A DNA stretch of 64,000 bases from Novosphingobium marinum (GTDB lineage: Bacteria; Pseudomonadota; Alphaproteobacteria; Sphingomonadales; Sphingomonadaceae). Made by a program: the position numbers and the translations under genes. This document shows, piece after piece, positions 24,819-36,702 of this stretch (within the stretch, counting starts at the first letter, position 1; every line of letters starts with the position of its first letter). The notes under the pieces are model-generated. The model was not told the DNA's origin. It saw only the letters and a program-made list of their open reading frames with translations, and made no database searches. The stretch covers positions 620,001-684,000 of the forward strand of contig NZ_JACBZF010000001.1 in the NCBI RefSeq assembly GCF_013408095.1, given 5' to 3'.

Positions 24819-24846
24819 GGGGGTGGGCCCGGGATGGCCCACCCCC
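24819..24846. terminator. Strong hairpin terminator between hsp20 and pyrG
   Basis: An 11-bp perfect stem (GGGGGTGGGCC / GGCCCACCCCC) with a 6-base loop. On the minus strand it is followed by TTTTTATTTT, a classic Rho-independent terminator for the secG-pyrG direction. It is 33 bases past the hsp20 stop and can also block plus-strand transcription. The rest of the 254-base gap between hsp20 and pyrG shows no gene. Confidence 0.85.
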
Positions 24847-25039
24847 GCGATGCTCTCGCACCGCCTGCCCCCTCATGACCGCCCGGGTCGCATGTGACGA
24901 TCAATTCGAGGCTAGCACGCTCGCGAACCGGCTTTCGCATTGACTATCCCGCAGACAAGCCAACCCTGTTTACGCGAATTTCCATATCACATTTGTTAAA
25001 TCGGACTCAGGCTCTATTTGCAAGAGCTTCCGTCGCTCG

Positions 25040-26683
<1,644 letters not shown>

Positions 26684-26788
26684 TTAGAGTGTGAAGGTCG
26701 GTTTCGGCAAGCGCGCCGTCTCGCTTTTCACAATCTTCCTTGGCCGGAGTTGCACCCCGGTGACAAGTCGCATGCAGTCAGACGAATT

Positions 26789-27196
26789 TTACTGAGCGGC
26801 AGCGCCCGCAAGCGGATCTTCCGGACCCTGCTCGGCAGGGGCGGCGGGTGCCGGCGCCGGTTCGGCCGCCAGTCCACCATCTGCGGCGCCCGCGAGCGGG
26901 TCTATGGCCTGCGGCTGCGCGGCGGGGACCGAGCGATCGAGGGAAGTATCGATTTCGCGACCCGAAGACACATCTACGACCATTGCCGCAAGGACGATGC
27001 TCAACAGCACGAAAAGGGCGGCCAGGATCGCCGTTGACCGCGTAAGGAAGTCGGCCGCGCCGCGAGCCGAAAGCATTCCCGAAGGACTTCCGCCGACTCC
27101 CAGGCCGCCACCTTCGGAGCGCTGCATCAGGATCACTCCGACGAGCGCCGCAGCAACGATCGCCTGAACGACGGTCAGGAAGAGAAATAGCGACAT
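26789..27196 (-). CDS. secG: Preprotein translocase subunit SecG
   Basis: Small SecYEG component that aids protein export through the inner membrane. The 135-residue protein has two transmembrane helices (about 3-23 and 55-75) joined by the conserved cytosolic loop QRSEGGGLGVGGSPSGMLS. The C-terminal 55 residues are a Pro/Ala-rich low-complexity tail, longer than in E. coli but common in alphaproteobacteria. The tpiA-secG-pyrG order on one strand is typical of the group. Confidence 0.93.
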   Translation of the reverse strand: MSLFLFLTVVQAIVAAALVGVILMQRSEGGGLGVGGSPSGMLSARGAADFLTRSTAILAALFVLLSIVLAAMVVDVSSGREIDTSLDRSVPAAQPQAIDPLAGAADGGLAAEPAPAPAAPAEQGPEDPLAGAAAQ

Positions 27197-27284
27197 TGGT
27201 TACAGGTCCGCGTGGCTTGCATTGATCGGGATTGCGCGCAGATAGGCGCTTGCGCGATGACGCGCAAGTTGCGCCTCTCGATGT

Positions 27285-28049
27285 TCAGCCCCGTTCCGGG
27301 CGTTCGGGTGCTGCCGCTCCGACAATCGACAGGAAACTTTCGGCCGAAAGGCTAGCCCCGCCGACAAGCGCGCCGCCGACTTCATCGATAGCCAGGATTT
27401 CCGGTGCGTTCTCGCCTTTCACCGAACCGCCGTACAGGATGCGGATTTCATCGCCGGCTTCGCCGTAGACATCCTTAAGCTTTCCGCGAATGATCGAATG
27501 CATCGCGCTGATATCGTCGGTCGATGCGACGCGCCCGGTGCCAATTGCCCATACAGGCTCGTACGCGACGGACAGCTTGTCCGCGCCGTTCTCGCCACGC
27601 GGAAGCGATCCGTCGAGTTGCGCCGACACGACGCTCTCGGCGTTGCCTGCATCGCGCTCGCCATCGGTCTCGCCGACGCAAACGATGACACCGAGACCTG
27701 CAGCCTGCGCAGCCTCGGCCTTGTCGCGGATCAATTCGTCGGTTTCGCCGTGGAGCGCGCGCCGTTCGGAATGTCCGAGGATCACGAAGTCGGCCCCCGC
27801 ATCGCGCAGCATTGGTGCTGAAATATCGCCCGTAAATGCCCCGCTCGCCTCGACGTGGCAGTCCTGACCACCGACTCCGATCATCTGCGATGCCTCGCGC
27901 ATCGCGTTGATCAGAGTGAACGGCGGAGCGATGGCGACCTGAACGCCCGGAAACCGTTGAGTAGAACGGTCGATCGCACGTGCTTCCGACAGCATCGAGC
28001 GCGTCCCGTTCATTTTCCAGTTGCCCACGATGTATGGCAGGTTCGACAT
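27285..28049 (-). CDS. tpiA: Triosephosphate isomerase
   Basis: Interconverts dihydroxyacetone phosphate and glyceraldehyde 3-phosphate in glycolysis. The 254-residue protein has all catalytic residues: Asn10 and Lys12 in VGNWKMNG, His93 in LGHSERR, and Glu164 in AYEPVWAIGTG. The phosphate-binding LYGGSVKGENA is also present. It heads the tpiA-secG-pyrG run and diverges from ppiD across about 187 bases, which must contain both promoters; I could not place them. Confidence 0.97.
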   Translation of the reverse strand: MSNLPYIVGNWKMNGTRSMLSEARAIDRSTQRFPGVQVAIAPPFTLINAMREASQMIGVGGQDCHVEASGAFTGDISAPMLRDAGADFVILGHSERRALHGETDELIRDKAEAAQAAGLGVIVCVGETDGERDAGNAESVVSAQLDGSLPRGENGADKLSVAYEPVWAIGTGRVASTDDISAMHSIIRGKLKDVYGEAGDEIRILYGGSVKGENAPEILAIDEVGGALVGGASLSAESFLSIVGAAAPERPERG

Positions 28050-28236
28050 CTTAGCCCTCTTGAAGACCGAATCCCCTTCGGCCCTGTTGCGCGGGCGCTG
28101 CTACGCCAGCAACGCGAGCATTGTCAAAATCATCGAGGGCAAATGTCGGTGCGAAGCATTGCGGGAAATGCCTTTGCCCCCTAAAGCGCCGCTGCATACG
28201 TACCGGTCCGGTGCAAATTCGCGAACAGCAGAGCCC

Positions 28237-30180
28237 ATGCTTCAATTTTTCCGAAAACTCTTCAAGACACGCCTGGGAGCAATCATCGCGATTGCATTCC
28301 TCGTCCTCATTGCGCTGGCCTTTGCAAGTGGCGATGTCGCAAACACCGGCAACTTCGGCGGTATCGCGGGCGGCAATCGCGTCGCGACGGTGGGCGACGA
28401 CCGGATCGACACGTCGACCCTCAGCCAGGCCGCGACTTCCGCGCTCGAGCGGGCCCGGCAGGACAATCCGCGCATGTCGATGGAGGGTTTCCTGGCTGCC
28501 GGCGGGCTCGAACAAGTGCTGGAGGACATGATCGACCGTATGGCGGTCGCCGTGTTCGGCAGGCAGAACGGCATCGTGGCGAGCGAGCGGCTGATCGACA
28601 GCGAAGTCGCGCAACTTCCCGTTTTCCAAGGGCCCGACGGCAACTTCAGTCAGGAAATCTTCGATCAGGCGATCCGTCAGCGCGGAATCAGCGAGAAGCT
28701 GGTGCGTGAGGATCTGAGACAAGGCCTTATTGCCCGGCAAATGATCGTTCCGGCCGCGTTTGGCGTCGTAATGCCGCGCGAGCTCGCGCTCCGCTACGCC
28801 TCGCTCTTGCGAGAGACGCGGCAGGGCGCGATCGCGGTCCTTCCGTCGGCCCTTTTCGTTCCCGAGCAGGAGCCGGACGAGAAAGCCCTCCAGGCCTTCT
28901 ACAACGAGAATTCGGAGCGTTTCATCCGGCCCGAGCGCCGCGTCATCCGGTATGCCAGCTTCGGCCCGACGGCCTTGTCCGAGGTGCCCGAGCCTACCGA
29001 TGCGGAAATCGCGTTCCGGTTCAACCAGAACAAGGAGCGTTTTGCTGCGAGCGAATCCCGTGCACTCACCCAACTCGTTGTCCCGACCGAAGCTGCGGCC
29101 CGCGCCGTCATCGCCGAGGTGACGGGCGGAACTTCGCTGGAGGCTGCGGCGCTTGAGAAGGGCCTGGCGACAGCCGAACTCGGGACATTGTCCAGGGACG
29201 ATCTGGCTAGGCAGACATCGCAGGCCGTCGCCAATGCCGCATTCTCTGCTCGGAGCGGCGCGCTTGCGGCGCCGGCCCGAAGCGGTCTCGGCTGGCATGT
29301 CATTCGTGTGGATTCGATCGATGCGCGTCCTGCCCGCACGCTGGATGATGCAAGAGAAGTGCTGGCGGAAGAAATTTCGGCCGAAAAGCGCCGCGTCGCG
29401 GTGACCGAGCGCCTGTCCGAAATCGAGGACGGCTTCGACGAGGGTCAGAACCTGTCCGAGGTTGCGCAAGGTCTCGGGATTGAACTTCAGCGCACCAAGC
29501 CTCTGCTGGCGGACGGACAAGTCTATCTCGAGGCAGAGGAGCAGGCCCCCGAAGTCCTCGAGCGCGTCCTTGAAACCGCGTTCGCCATGGACGCCCAGGA
29601 ACCGCAGATCGCAGAAGTCGTCCCGGGCGAGACATTCGTGATCTTCGAGGTGGTCGACATCGCCCAGTCCGCCGTAGCGCCTTTTGCCGAGATCAAGGAT
29701 GACGTGACCTCGGCTTACATGCTCGACAGGGCATCGAGTGCGGCGCGCGACGCCGCAGTGAAGGTTCGCGATGCGGTTCGCGAGGGCAAGACCCTGCAGC
29801 AGGCGATGGCCGCGCTGGAGACGCGCCTTCCGCCAGTGCAGCCGGTCAGGATGAATCGCGAGGAACTTACGCGCATGCAGCAGCAGCGCCAGCAAGTCGC
29901 ACCGCCGCTGGCCCTGCTTTTCAACATGGCGGAAGGAACGGTAAAGAGTATTCCCGCCCCGGACGATCGCGGATGGTTCGTGGTATCGCTCGACGATATC
30001 GAGCCGGGCAAGGTCGAGGATGGCGATCCGATCGTTGAGACAGCTCGACGCGAACTCGGCTCGGTCGCCGGTAACGAATACGGAGCGGCGCTTCGCCAGG
30101 CGATCAGGTCGCAAGTCGGGGTGGAAAAGAACGAGACCGGCATCGATGCCGTTCGCGAGCAGCTCAGCGGCGGTCGGTGA
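28237..30180 (+). CDS. Membrane-anchored peptidyl-prolyl isomerase/chaperone (PpiD-like)
   Basis: A 647-residue periplasmic folding factor anchored by one N-terminal helix (RLGAIIAIAFLVLIALAFAS, about 12-31). A SurA-like helical chaperone region follows, then one parvulin-type rotamase domain at about residues 271-360, ending in RSGLGWHVIRVDSI. A second, degenerate rotamase-like region may lie further on. PpiD helps newly exported outer-membrane proteins fold as they leave the Sec translocon. The frame is open upstream, but ATG 28237 puts the anchor right at the N-terminus. Only 10 bases separate it from trpE, so it probably leads the trp transcript. Confidence 0.85.
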   Translation: MLQFFRKLFKTRLGAIIAIAFLVLIALAFASGDVANTGNFGGIAGGNRVATVGDDRIDTSTLSQAATSALERARQDNPRMSMEGFLAAGGLEQVLEDMIDRMAVAVFGRQNGIVASERLIDSEVAQLPVFQGPDGNFSQEIFDQAIRQRGISEKLVREDLRQGLIARQMIVPAAFGVVMPRELALRYASLLRETRQGAIAVLPSALFVPEQEPDEKALQAFYNENSERFIRPERRVIRYASFGPTALSEVPEPTDAEIAFRFNQNKERFAASESRALTQLVVPTEAAARAVIAEVTGGTSLEAAALEKGLATAELGTLSRDDLARQTSQAVANAAFSARSGALAAPARSGLGWHVIRVDSIDARPARTLDDAREVLAEEISAEKRRVAVTERLSEIEDGFDEGQNLSEVAQGLGIELQRTKPLLADGQVYLEAEEQAPEVLERVLETAFAMDAQEPQIAEVVPGETFVIFEVVDIAQSAVAPFAEIKDDVTSAYMLDRASSAARDAAVKVRDAVREGKTLQQAMAALETRLPPVQPVRMNREELTRMQQQRQQVAPPLALLFNMAEGTVKSIPAPDDRGWFVVSLDDIEPGKVEDGDPIVETARRELGSVAGNEYGAALRQAIRSQVGVEKNETGIDAVREQLSGGR

Positions 30181-30190
30181 ACCTGGCTGT

Positions 30191-31708
30191 ATGGCGGGAG
30201 GTCAGCCAGAAAACCGTGACGAGGCTATAGCCACTCTCGCACGGGGCGAACCCGCATTCGTGTGGCGCAAACTCGTCGCCGACACCATCACGCCCGTAGG
30301 CGCTGCCGCCAACCTGTTCCAACCGGGACGCGGAGACTTCCTTCTCGAGTCCGTCGAAGGCGGAGAAGTCAGGGGACGCTACAGCATCATCGGTCTCGAT
30401 CCCGACCTCGTGTTTAGGGCAAGCGGGAACGACTGCGAGATCAACCGCCAGTGGAGAGCCGGGAGCGACAGGTTCGAGGCACTCGCGGGAGGCAGCCTGG
30501 GCGAACTGAGGCGGCTTGTCGCCGAATGCCGGGTCGATGTTCCCGAGGCCTTGCCGAAGGCGCTCTCGTGCCTTGTCGGCTATTTCGGTTACGAGACCAT
30601 CGGCCTCGTCGAAAAGCTGCCGAGAGCTCCCGAGAGTCCGCTTGGATTGCCGGACATGCTTTTCGTAAGACCCGGTTTGATCCTGGTCTTTGACCGGCTC
30701 GGCGAGGAACTTTTCTGCATCGCGCCGCTGTGGCCTTCGGATGTCGCTCCGGCCCGGGCGATCGAGCATGCGGCCGAAAGGATCGATGAAACGCTGCGCA
30801 GGATCGCTCGTCCTCTGGAACAACCGACAGCCCCCGCCGATTTGCCCGAACCGGTGCCGCAGCCCGTCCTCTCGTCCGGCACATACGCAAGGAACGTGCT
30901 GGCCGCGAAGGAATACATCGAGGCGGGCGACATATTCCAGGTAGTGCTGGCGCAGCGTTTCACATGTCCTTTCGAGTTGCCCCCGCTCTCGTTGTACCGG
31001 GCTCTGCGAAGAGTGAACCCCTCGCCCTTCCTCTATTTCCTCGATATGCCGGGCTTCTCGATCATCGGGTCCAGTCCTGAAATCCTGGTGCGCGTTCGTT
31101 CGGGCAAGGTCACGATTCGCCCGATTGCCGGGACGCGCCCGCGTGGTGCATCCTCACAGGAGGACAAGGCGAACGAGGCCAGCCTGCTGGCCGACGCCAA
31201 GGAACGCGCGGAGCATCTGATGCTGCTGGATCTCGGGCGGAACGATGTAGGCCGGGTGGCGGAGCGCGGCTCGGTCACGGTGACTGACAGCTACACGATC
31301 GAACGGTACAGTCACGTCATGCACATCGTATCGAATGTCGAGGGGCGCCTCGATTCCGCCCACCACGATGCCATCGACGCCGTTCTTGCAGGGTTTCCCG
31401 CAGGAACCGTCAGCGGAGCACCCAAGGTTCGCGCTTGCGAGATAATCGCCGAACTCGAACCCGAAACGCGCGGCGCCTATGCAGGGGGAGTGGGTTACTT
31501 CGGCCCGGATGGGGACCTCGACAGCTGCATTGTCCTGCGCACCGCCGTGCTCAAGGACGGCGTCATGCATGTCCAGGCTGGCGCCGGAATCGTGGCCGAT
31601 TCGGATCCCGCCTACGAGCAGCGCGAGTGCGAAGCGAAAGCGGGAGCGCTCTTTGCGGCCGCTCGCGAAGCGGTCCGGGTTGCGAGCGAGCCGGGATTCG
31701 GTCAGTGA
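30191..31708 (+). CDS. trpE: Anthranilate synthase component I
   Basis: Makes anthranilate from chorismate with ammonia delivered by TrpG; first committed step of tryptophan synthesis. The 505-residue protein shows the chorismate-binding core: VVLAQRFTCPF, RPIAGTRPRG, LLDLGRNDVGRV, FPAGTVSGAPKVRA and AGAGIVADSDP. The N-terminal feedback region contains LLESVEGGEVRGRYS. I saw no leader peptide or attenuator; the start follows the ppiD stop by 10 bases and has no clear ribosome-binding site. It is coupled to the following lipoprotein gene by a GTGA overlap. Confidence 0.95.
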   Translation: MAGGQPENRDEAIATLARGEPAFVWRKLVADTITPVGAAANLFQPGRGDFLLESVEGGEVRGRYSIIGLDPDLVFRASGNDCEINRQWRAGSDRFEALAGGSLGELRRLVAECRVDVPEALPKALSCLVGYFGYETIGLVEKLPRAPESPLGLPDMLFVRPGLILVFDRLGEELFCIAPLWPSDVAPARAIEHAAERIDETLRRIARPLEQPTAPADLPEPVPQPVLSSGTYARNVLAAKEYIEAGDIFQVVLAQRFTCPFELPPLSLYRALRRVNPSPFLYFLDMPGFSIIGSSPEILVRVRSGKVTIRPIAGTRPRGASSQEDKANEASLLADAKERAEHLMLLDLGRNDVGRVAERGSVTVTDSYTIERYSHVMHIVSNVEGRLDSAHHDAIDAVLAGFPAGTVSGAPKVRACEIIAELEPETRGAYAGGVGYFGPDGDLDSCIVLRTAVLKDGVMHVQAGAGIVADSDPAYEQRECEAKAGALFAAAREAVRVASEPGFGQ

Positions 31709-32619
31709 AACAATTCGTCGCCACGCTCCTCGCCTTTGCCATAACGGCATGCGGCAGCGAGGGACCGGGAGCGGACGAGGCCGCGCCTCGACCTTCAGAA
31801 CTCCCGACGGAGCAGGCCTCGTCGGAGGCGGCGAATGCACATGTGGCTTCGGAGGAAGGGCGGGCCTGCCACAAGGACTCTTTCGAGGATGTCCTGCTGA
31901 CCCACTGCATCGCCAATCCCCGAAGACATGTGATCCGGACGGTGCTGCGCCCCAGAGGCGGCGGCGATCCATACCGCGGGCTCGGAAAATACGCCGTCTC
32001 GCGCGGCGAGAACCCGCCGGCCGAGGAACTGGTCTTTGCGATGAATGCCGGGATGTTCGACGATGCCGGGCTGCCCATCGGATATTATGCCGAGAGCGGT
32101 AAGGTTCTGAAAACACTCAACACGAACGAAGGCATTGGAAACTTCCACCTCCTTCCGAACGGCGTGTTCTTCGGCAAGGATGGCGATTGGCATGTGGTGA
32201 GCGCGGACGCGTTCGAGAATTTCGTCGAAGAGCAGGAAGACCGCGAGAAGGACACCGCCTCCGACGGCTACGCCCCGGATTTCGCCACCCAGTCAGGGCC
32301 CATGCTTGTGATCGATGGAGAACTTCACCCCAAGCTCTCACGCGATGGCATCTCGCGCTACATCCGCAACGGGGTAGGAACCGATGCCGAGGGCCGCGCC
32401 CACTTCGTTATCAGCGAAGCGCCGCTTTCATTCGGCAAGCTTGCTCGCTTTTTTCGCGACGAGTTGGAAACGGACAATGCGCTCTATCTCGACGGCAACG
32501 TGTCCGCTCTCTGGGAGCCGCTCGGCGCGCGGATGGATGCCAGCCCGCCACTCGGTCCCTTGATCGTCGTCGAAAATCGCGCGAAGCCGGTTGCCGAGAA
32601 GAAGGCCGCGCCCGAATGA
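31705..32619 (+). CDS. Lipoprotein with phosphodiester glycosidase (NAGPA/DUF2233-like) domain
   Basis: A 304-residue protein starting at a GTG that overlaps the trpE stop (GTGA). A short hydrophobic signal ends in the lipobox ITAC, so it is probably a lipoprotein, followed by an Ala/Glu-rich linker. The catalytic-like domain shows [42 protein letters not shown] and [11 protein letters not shown]. This is the NAGPA/DUF2233 pattern, the family of the enzyme that uncovers mannose-6-phosphate in animals; bacterial members cleave phosphodiester-linked sugars, possibly in envelope glycans. It has no obvious link to tryptophan synthesis, yet overlaps trpE and trpG on either side. Confidence 0.8.
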   Translation: MKQFVATLLAFAITACGSEGPGADEAAPRPSELPTEQASSEAANAHVASEEGRACHKDSFEDVLLTHCIANPRRHVIRTVLRPRGGGDPYRGLGKYAVSRGENPPAEELVFAMNAGMFDDAGLPIGYYAESGKVLKTLNTNEGIGNFHLLPNGVFFGKDGDWHVVSADAFENFVEEQEDREKDTASDGYAPDFATQSGPMLVIDGELHPKLSRDGISRYIRNGVGTDAEGRAHFVISEAPLSFGKLARFFRDELETDNALYLDGNVSALWEPLGARMDASPPLGPLIVVENRAKPVAEKKAAPE

Positions 32620-33200
32620 TCCTGGTCATCGACAATTATGACAGTTTCACCTGGAACCTGGTCCATTACCTGATGGAGCTTGGCGCCGATGTCGAAGTCG
32701 TTCGCAACGACGCTATCTCGGCGTCGCAGGCGCTTGGCACGAAAGCCGACGGGTTCCTCATTTCGCCGGGGCCATGCACACCTAACGAAGCTGGCGTTAG
32801 CCTGGAACTCGTGGCCGCATGTGCGCGGGAAAAGAGACCGCTTCTCGGCGTGTGCCTGGGCCACCAGGCGATCGGCCAGCATTTTGGCGGTGAAGTGGTG
32901 CGCGGTGGTCTGATGCACGGCAAGACATCTCCCGTCACGCATGACGGCACAGGGGTCTTCGGGGGTCTGCCCTCCCCTTTCACGGCGACGCGCTACCACT
33001 CGCTGGTCGTGCGGGGCACGCCCCGGGATTTGCTGGTCAACGCAACATCGGATGATACCCACGTCATGGGCTTCCGGCACCGGGAGCTTCCCATTCACGG
33101 CGTGCAGTTCCATCCCGAGAGCATCGCCACCGAATACGGACACGACTTGCTCGCGAATTTCCTTCGCCTTTGCGGGACCGATGCCCGCATTCCGGCATGA
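32616..33200 (+). CDS. trpG: Anthranilate synthase glutamine amidotransferase (component II)
   Basis: Class I glutamine amidotransferase that gives ammonia to TrpE. The 194-residue protein begins [18 protein letters not shown] and has the triad: Cys80 in [12 protein letters not shown] and His166/Glu168 in VQFHPESI. The same subunit can serve PabB in folate synthesis. It overlaps the upstream lipoprotein gene by ATGA and the downstream trpD by ATGA, so translation across trpE-lipoprotein-trpG-trpD is coupled. Confidence 0.95.
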   Translation: MILVIDNYDSFTWNLVHYLMELGADVEVVRNDAISASQALGTKADGFLISPGPCTPNEAGVSLELVAACAREKRPLLGVCLGHQAIGQHFGGEVVRGGLMHGKTSPVTHDGTGVFGGLPSPFTATRYHSLVVRGTPRDLLVNATSDDTHVMGFRHRELPIHGVQFHPESIATEYGHDLLANFLRLCGTDARIPA

Positions 33201-34171
33201 CCGGACAAGCAGACAAGGTTGCGCAGGCGGAGCAACTCGTCGCCGGGATGCTGGACGGAGAGCTTTCGGAAGAGGAGATATCCGAGGCGCTCGTCGGCAT
33301 GGCCGACCGGGGAGAAACCGCAGAGGATATTGCCGGCGCTGTGCTTGCGATGCGGAAGCGCATGAAGCGTGTCGAAGCTCCGGCCAGCGCGATCGATGTT
33401 TGCGGAACGGGCGGCGACGGCCAGCATAGCCTCAACGTCTCGACCGCGGTCGCTATCGTTGTCGCGGCGTCGGGCGTGGCTGTCGCCAAGCACGGCAACC
33501 GGGCCGCATCCAGTAAAGCCGGCGCTGCCGACACTCTCGAGGCCCTCGGGCTCGACCTTACCGCCGCAGCCCTGCATGCCGAGCGGACGCTGGGGGAACT
33601 CGGCATATGCTTCTTTTTCGCGCAGTCCTATCACCCGGCGCTGGCCCGGGTGGCACCGATCCGCAAGGCGTTGGGACGCCGAACGATCTTCAACTTGACC
33701 GGACCCCTCGCAAACCCTGCCGGGGTGAGGCGGCAACTGGTTGGCGTTGCCAGCCCACAACTTGTCGAGACCTACAGGGACGCGATGGCAATGCTCGGCA
33801 GCGAATCCGGTCTTGTCGTTTCAGGCGAAGAGGGACTGGACGAGATTTCGGTCGCGGGGCCGACCAGGCTCGCCTCGATTGGCTTGTCCGGAGTCGGCAG
33901 TTCCGTCGATCCGGATATGGCCGGGGTCGGCAGTCACCCGATCGAGGCATTGCGCGGGGGCGATGCCGCATTCAATGCGGCGGCCCTTCGGCGACTGCTC
34001 TCCGGTGAGACCGGAGCATATCGCGATGCCGTATTGATAAATGCAGCGGGAGCCCTTCTCGTGGCGGGGGAAGCATCCGACTGGCGAGATGGGGTCGACG
34101 CAGCGGCAGTAGCCATCGACCGGGGGCTGGCAGCCGAACTGCTCGGAAAATGGATCGAAATGGCGCGATGA
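33197..34171 (+). CDS. trpD: Anthranilate phosphoribosyltransferase
   Basis: Transfers the phosphoribosyl group from PRPP to anthranilate. The 324-residue protein has the PRPP/Mg motif CGTGGDG (69-75), the KHGNRAASS loop (98-106), and the [15 protein letters not shown] segment. The ATG is the fourth base from the trpG stop overlap (ATGA), and its own stop overlaps the next start (ATGA). The protein is of ordinary length and is the stand-alone form, not fused to TrpG as in E. coli. Confidence 0.95.
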   Translation: MTGQADKVAQAEQLVAGMLDGELSEEEISEALVGMADRGETAEDIAGAVLAMRKRMKRVEAPASAIDVCGTGGDGQHSLNVSTAVAIVVAASGVAVAKHGNRAASSKAGAADTLEALGLDLTAAALHAERTLGELGICFFFAQSYHPALARVAPIRKALGRRTIFNLTGPLANPAGVRRQLVGVASPQLVETYRDAMAMLGSESGLVVSGEEGLDEISVAGPTRLASIGLSGVGSSVDPDMAGVGSHPIEALRGGDAAFNAAALRRLLSGETGAYRDAVLINAAGALLVAGEASDWRDGVDAAAVAIDRGLAAELLGKWIEMAR

Positions 34172-34956
34172 GCGACAAACTTGCCGAGATTTGCGCAACC
34201 AAGCGCCGCGAAGTCGCTCAGCGCAAGGCCTCCCGCGGGCTCGACGCCCTCGATCGGGACGCTGCACGGCAGAGCGCGCCTCGCGGCTTCAAAGCTGCGC
34301 TGGTACGCAAGGCTGCACACGGTTTCGGCCTCATCGCGGAAATAAAGAAGGCGTCTCCCTCGAAAGGATTGATCCGGGAGGACTTCCACCCCGCCAGGCA
34401 CGCCGCAAGCTACGCAGCCGGCGGGGCCGCTTGTCTTTCTGTTCTCACCGACGCTCCTTACTTCCAGGGTCACGAGGATTTCCTCGTCGAGGCTCGCGAA
34501 GCCTGCTCACTTCCCGTTTTGCGCAAGGATTTCATGGTCGATCCCTGGCAAGTGGCCGAGGCGCGCAGCATCGGGGCGGATGCCATCCTGATAATCGTCG
34601 CCGCCCTCGATGATGTCGCCATGATCGAAATCGAGAGCGCAGCGCTGGAGCGCGGAATGGACGTGCTGGTCGAGGTGCACGATGAAGCAGAGATGGACCG
34701 TGCGAGCCGCCTGAAGTCGCGGCTCATCGGCATCAACAATCGCGACTTGAAACGCTTCGTGACCGATCTCGCGGTTTCCGAGAGACTTGCCGCCCTGGCT
34801 CCAAACGATGCGCTGATTGTCAGCGAGAGCGGAATTGTCGCTCATGACGATCTGCGTCGCCTCGAACCTGCGGGCATCAGTTGCTTCCTCGTGGGTGAGA
34901 GCCTGATGCGCCAGTCCGACGTGGAGTCCGCAACCAGAAAACTCCTTTATGGCTGA
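34168..34956 (+). CDS. trpC: Indole-3-glycerol phosphate synthase
   Basis: Forms the indole ring from carboxyphenylamino-deoxyribulose phosphate. The 262-residue TIM barrel has the family signature [46 protein letters not shown] and VSESGI. It is the monofunctional form without a TrpF domain. I start it at the ATG overlapping the trpD stop, rather than at a Met six codons earlier. Its last 8 bases overlap the moaC start, tying tryptophan synthesis to molybdenum cofactor genes in one transcript, a conserved alphaproteobacterial order. Confidence 0.95.
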   Translation: MSDKLAEICATKRREVAQRKASRGLDALDRDAARQSAPRGFKAALVRKAAHGFGLIAEIKKASPSKGLIREDFHPARHAASYAAGGAACLSVLTDAPYFQGHEDFLVEAREACSLPVLRKDFMVDPWQVAEARSIGADAILIIVAALDDVAMIEIESAALERGMDVLVEVHDEAEMDRASRLKSRLIGINNRDLKRFVTDLAVSERLAALAPNDALIVSESGIVAHDDLRRLEPAGISCFLVGESLMRQSDVESATRKLLYG

Positions 34957-35422
34957 ACTCACTCATCTGGATGATGAAGGCAACGCCCACATGGTCGATG
35001 TCGGAAACAAGCCTGAAATGCGGCGTAGCGCGATTGCCGGGGGGCGCATTCGCATGTCCCCGCAAGCGATGACCGCAATTCGCGAAGGTAACGCACCGAA
35101 AGGTGACGTACTCGGGACCGCAAGACTGGCCGGTATCATGGCGGCAAAAAAGACCGCTGAACTCATACCCCTCTGCCACCCGCTCGCGATCGAGGCTGTT
35201 GAAATCGATTTCACCTTTGGGGAAAGCTTTGTCGAAGCCCGCTGCACGGCCACCCTTACCGGCAAGACCGGCGTGGAAATGGAAGCAATGACAGGGACGT
35301 GCGTCGCACTCCTCACAATCTATGACATGGCCAAGGCGCTAGACAAGGGCATGGTCGTCGAAGAAGTCCGGCTACTCCAAAAGTTCGGGGGCAAATCCGG
35401 GACCTGGCGGTCTTCCCGTTGA
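34949..35422 (+). CDS. moaC: Cyclic pyranopterin monophosphate synthase MoaC
   Basis: Second enzyme of molybdenum cofactor synthesis, converting the MoaA product to cyclic pyranopterin monophosphate. The 157-residue protein has [18 protein letters not shown], the [13 protein letters not shown] segment with the conserved Cys-His, and [20 protein letters not shown]. It overlaps trpC by 8 bases and moeA by 4 (TTGA). MoaA is not in the window. Confidence 0.95.
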   Translation: MAELTHLDDEGNAHMVDVGNKPEMRRSAIAGGRIRMSPQAMTAIREGNAPKGDVLGTARLAGIMAAKKTAELIPLCHPLAIEAVEIDFTFGESFVEARCTATLTGKTGVEMEAMTGTCVALLTIYDMAKALDKGMVVEEVRLLQKFGGKSGTWRSSR

Positions 35423-36633
35423 CCGCAGGGCCGATACCGCTCGAGGAAGCGCAGGCGCGCCTGCTGGCTGCCGCAGCCCCTGTCTCGATTGAAAACGTCG
35501 ACCCCGAGGGTGCGATGGGTCGATACCTTGCCGAACCACTGCTGGCGCGCCGTACGCAACCGGCCGCGGACCTGTCGGCGATGGACGGCTATGCGGTCTC
35601 GTCCTACGACCTTCACGGCCCATGGAGACTCGTCGGCGAAAGCGCCGCAGGACATCCATATTCATCGCGGGTGCGCAAGGGCGAAGCGATCAGGATCGCC
35701 ACCGGCGCACTCGTGCCCGATGGCACGGGCTGCGTGATCCTGCAGGAGGATGTCGCACGCAGCGACGATTTCATCAGCCTGGCTGGAGCGCTTCCGTCGC
35801 CACCCGGTAAACACATCCGCCGGAACGGGATGGATTTTCGCTCCGGCGACACCGTGCTGAAGCGCGGCGTACTCCTCGGTCCCGCGCAGATCGCCTTGGC
35901 GGTGACATCGGGCCATCGCCACATTCCGGTCCATCGCGTGGTTCGCGTCGCCGTGATCGACAGCGGAGACGAGCTTGCCACCGGTTTGGAGTGCCCTTCG
36001 CATCAGATCCCGGCAAGCAACGGCATCATGCTCGCGGCGATGATAGCCGGATTGCCATGTCGGGTCACACGCCTCGGACCGGTTCCGGACGACATGACCG
36101 CACTGAGCCATGTTCTTGCTGAGGCGCAGGAAGCAGACATCGTGGTGACAACCGGTGGCGCGTCCGTTGGTGATCACGATCTGATCCGGCCCGCGTTGGA
36201 GAATTGGGGGGCGACGCTCGATTTCTGGAGAGTGGCGATCAAGCCGGGAAAGCCGATCCTCGTGGCGAGGCGGCAATCCGGAAACCGGGAGCAGTTCGTT
36301 CTCGGATTGCCGGGGAACCCGGTTTCCGCATTTGTCACCGCGCATCTTTTCCTGCTGCCGCTGATCCGGGCGGCGAGCGGTGCCGAACGCCCTCTCCCCG
36401 TCGCAGTGAAGGCGCAGCTTGCGACACCTGTCCCGGCAACGGGCAAACGCCGCGAATTCCTCAGGGGACGGTGGGACGGGACGCAAGTCCGGGTGCAGCA
36501 GGTCCAGGACAGCGGCGCGCTGGCCGCCCTTGCCGAAAGCAACGTTCTCATTGATCGGCCGGCCGGCTCTCACGAAGCAGAGGCCGGAGCGACTGTTTCG
36601 ATATACCCTTTCGCAAGTGCTGGAAATGCTTGA
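35419..36633 (+). CDS. moeA: Molybdopterin molybdenumtransferase MoeA
   Basis: Inserts molybdate into adenylylated molybdopterin. The 404-residue protein has the N-terminal [28 protein letters not shown], the nucleotide-binding domain signature [14 protein letters not shown], the active-site loop [12 protein letters not shown] and [11 protein letters not shown]. Translation apparently begins at a TTG that overlaps the moaC stop as TTGA; no ATG gives a full N-terminus. About 70 bases with an SOS box separate it from lexA. Confidence 0.93.
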   Translation: MTAGPIPLEEAQARLLAAAAPVSIENVDPEGAMGRYLAEPLLARRTQPAADLSAMDGYAVSSYDLHGPWRLVGESAAGHPYSSRVRKGEAIRIATGALVPDGTGCVILQEDVARSDDFISLAGALPSPPGKHIRRNGMDFRSGDTVLKRGVLLGPAQIALAVTSGHRHIPVHRVVRVAVIDSGDELATGLECPSHQIPASNGIMLAAMIAGLPCRVTRLGPVPDDMTALSHVLAEAQEADIVVTTGGASVGDHDLIRPALENWGATLDFWRVAIKPGKPILVARRQSGNREQFVLGLPGNPVSAFVTAHLFLLPLIRAASGAERPLPVAVKAQLATPVPATGKRREFLRGRWDGTQVRVQQVQDSGALAALAESNVLIDRPAGSHEAEAGATVSIYPFASAGNA

Positions 36634-36657
36634 CGTGTTCCGAATCGTTGCTTACTT

Positions 36658-36672
36658 GTTCCGCATTCGTTC
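36658..36672 (+). promoter_or_regulatory. LexA (SOS) box of lexA
   Basis: GTTC, seven bases (CGCATTC), GTTC: an exact match to the alphaproteobacterial SOS box. It lies 31 bases before the lexA ATG, so LexA should repress its own gene. A second, imperfect GTTC-N7-TTGC occurs 21 bases upstream. Confidence 0.9.
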
Positions 36673-36702
36673 ACATCGACCCGAAGAGGGAGGTCGGCAG
36701 GG

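Noticed and set aside
28051-30114. Long antisense open frame of 687 codons opposite ppiD
   Set aside because: High-GC codon use leaves the complementary frame open; it has no recognisable domain and covers a well-supported gene.
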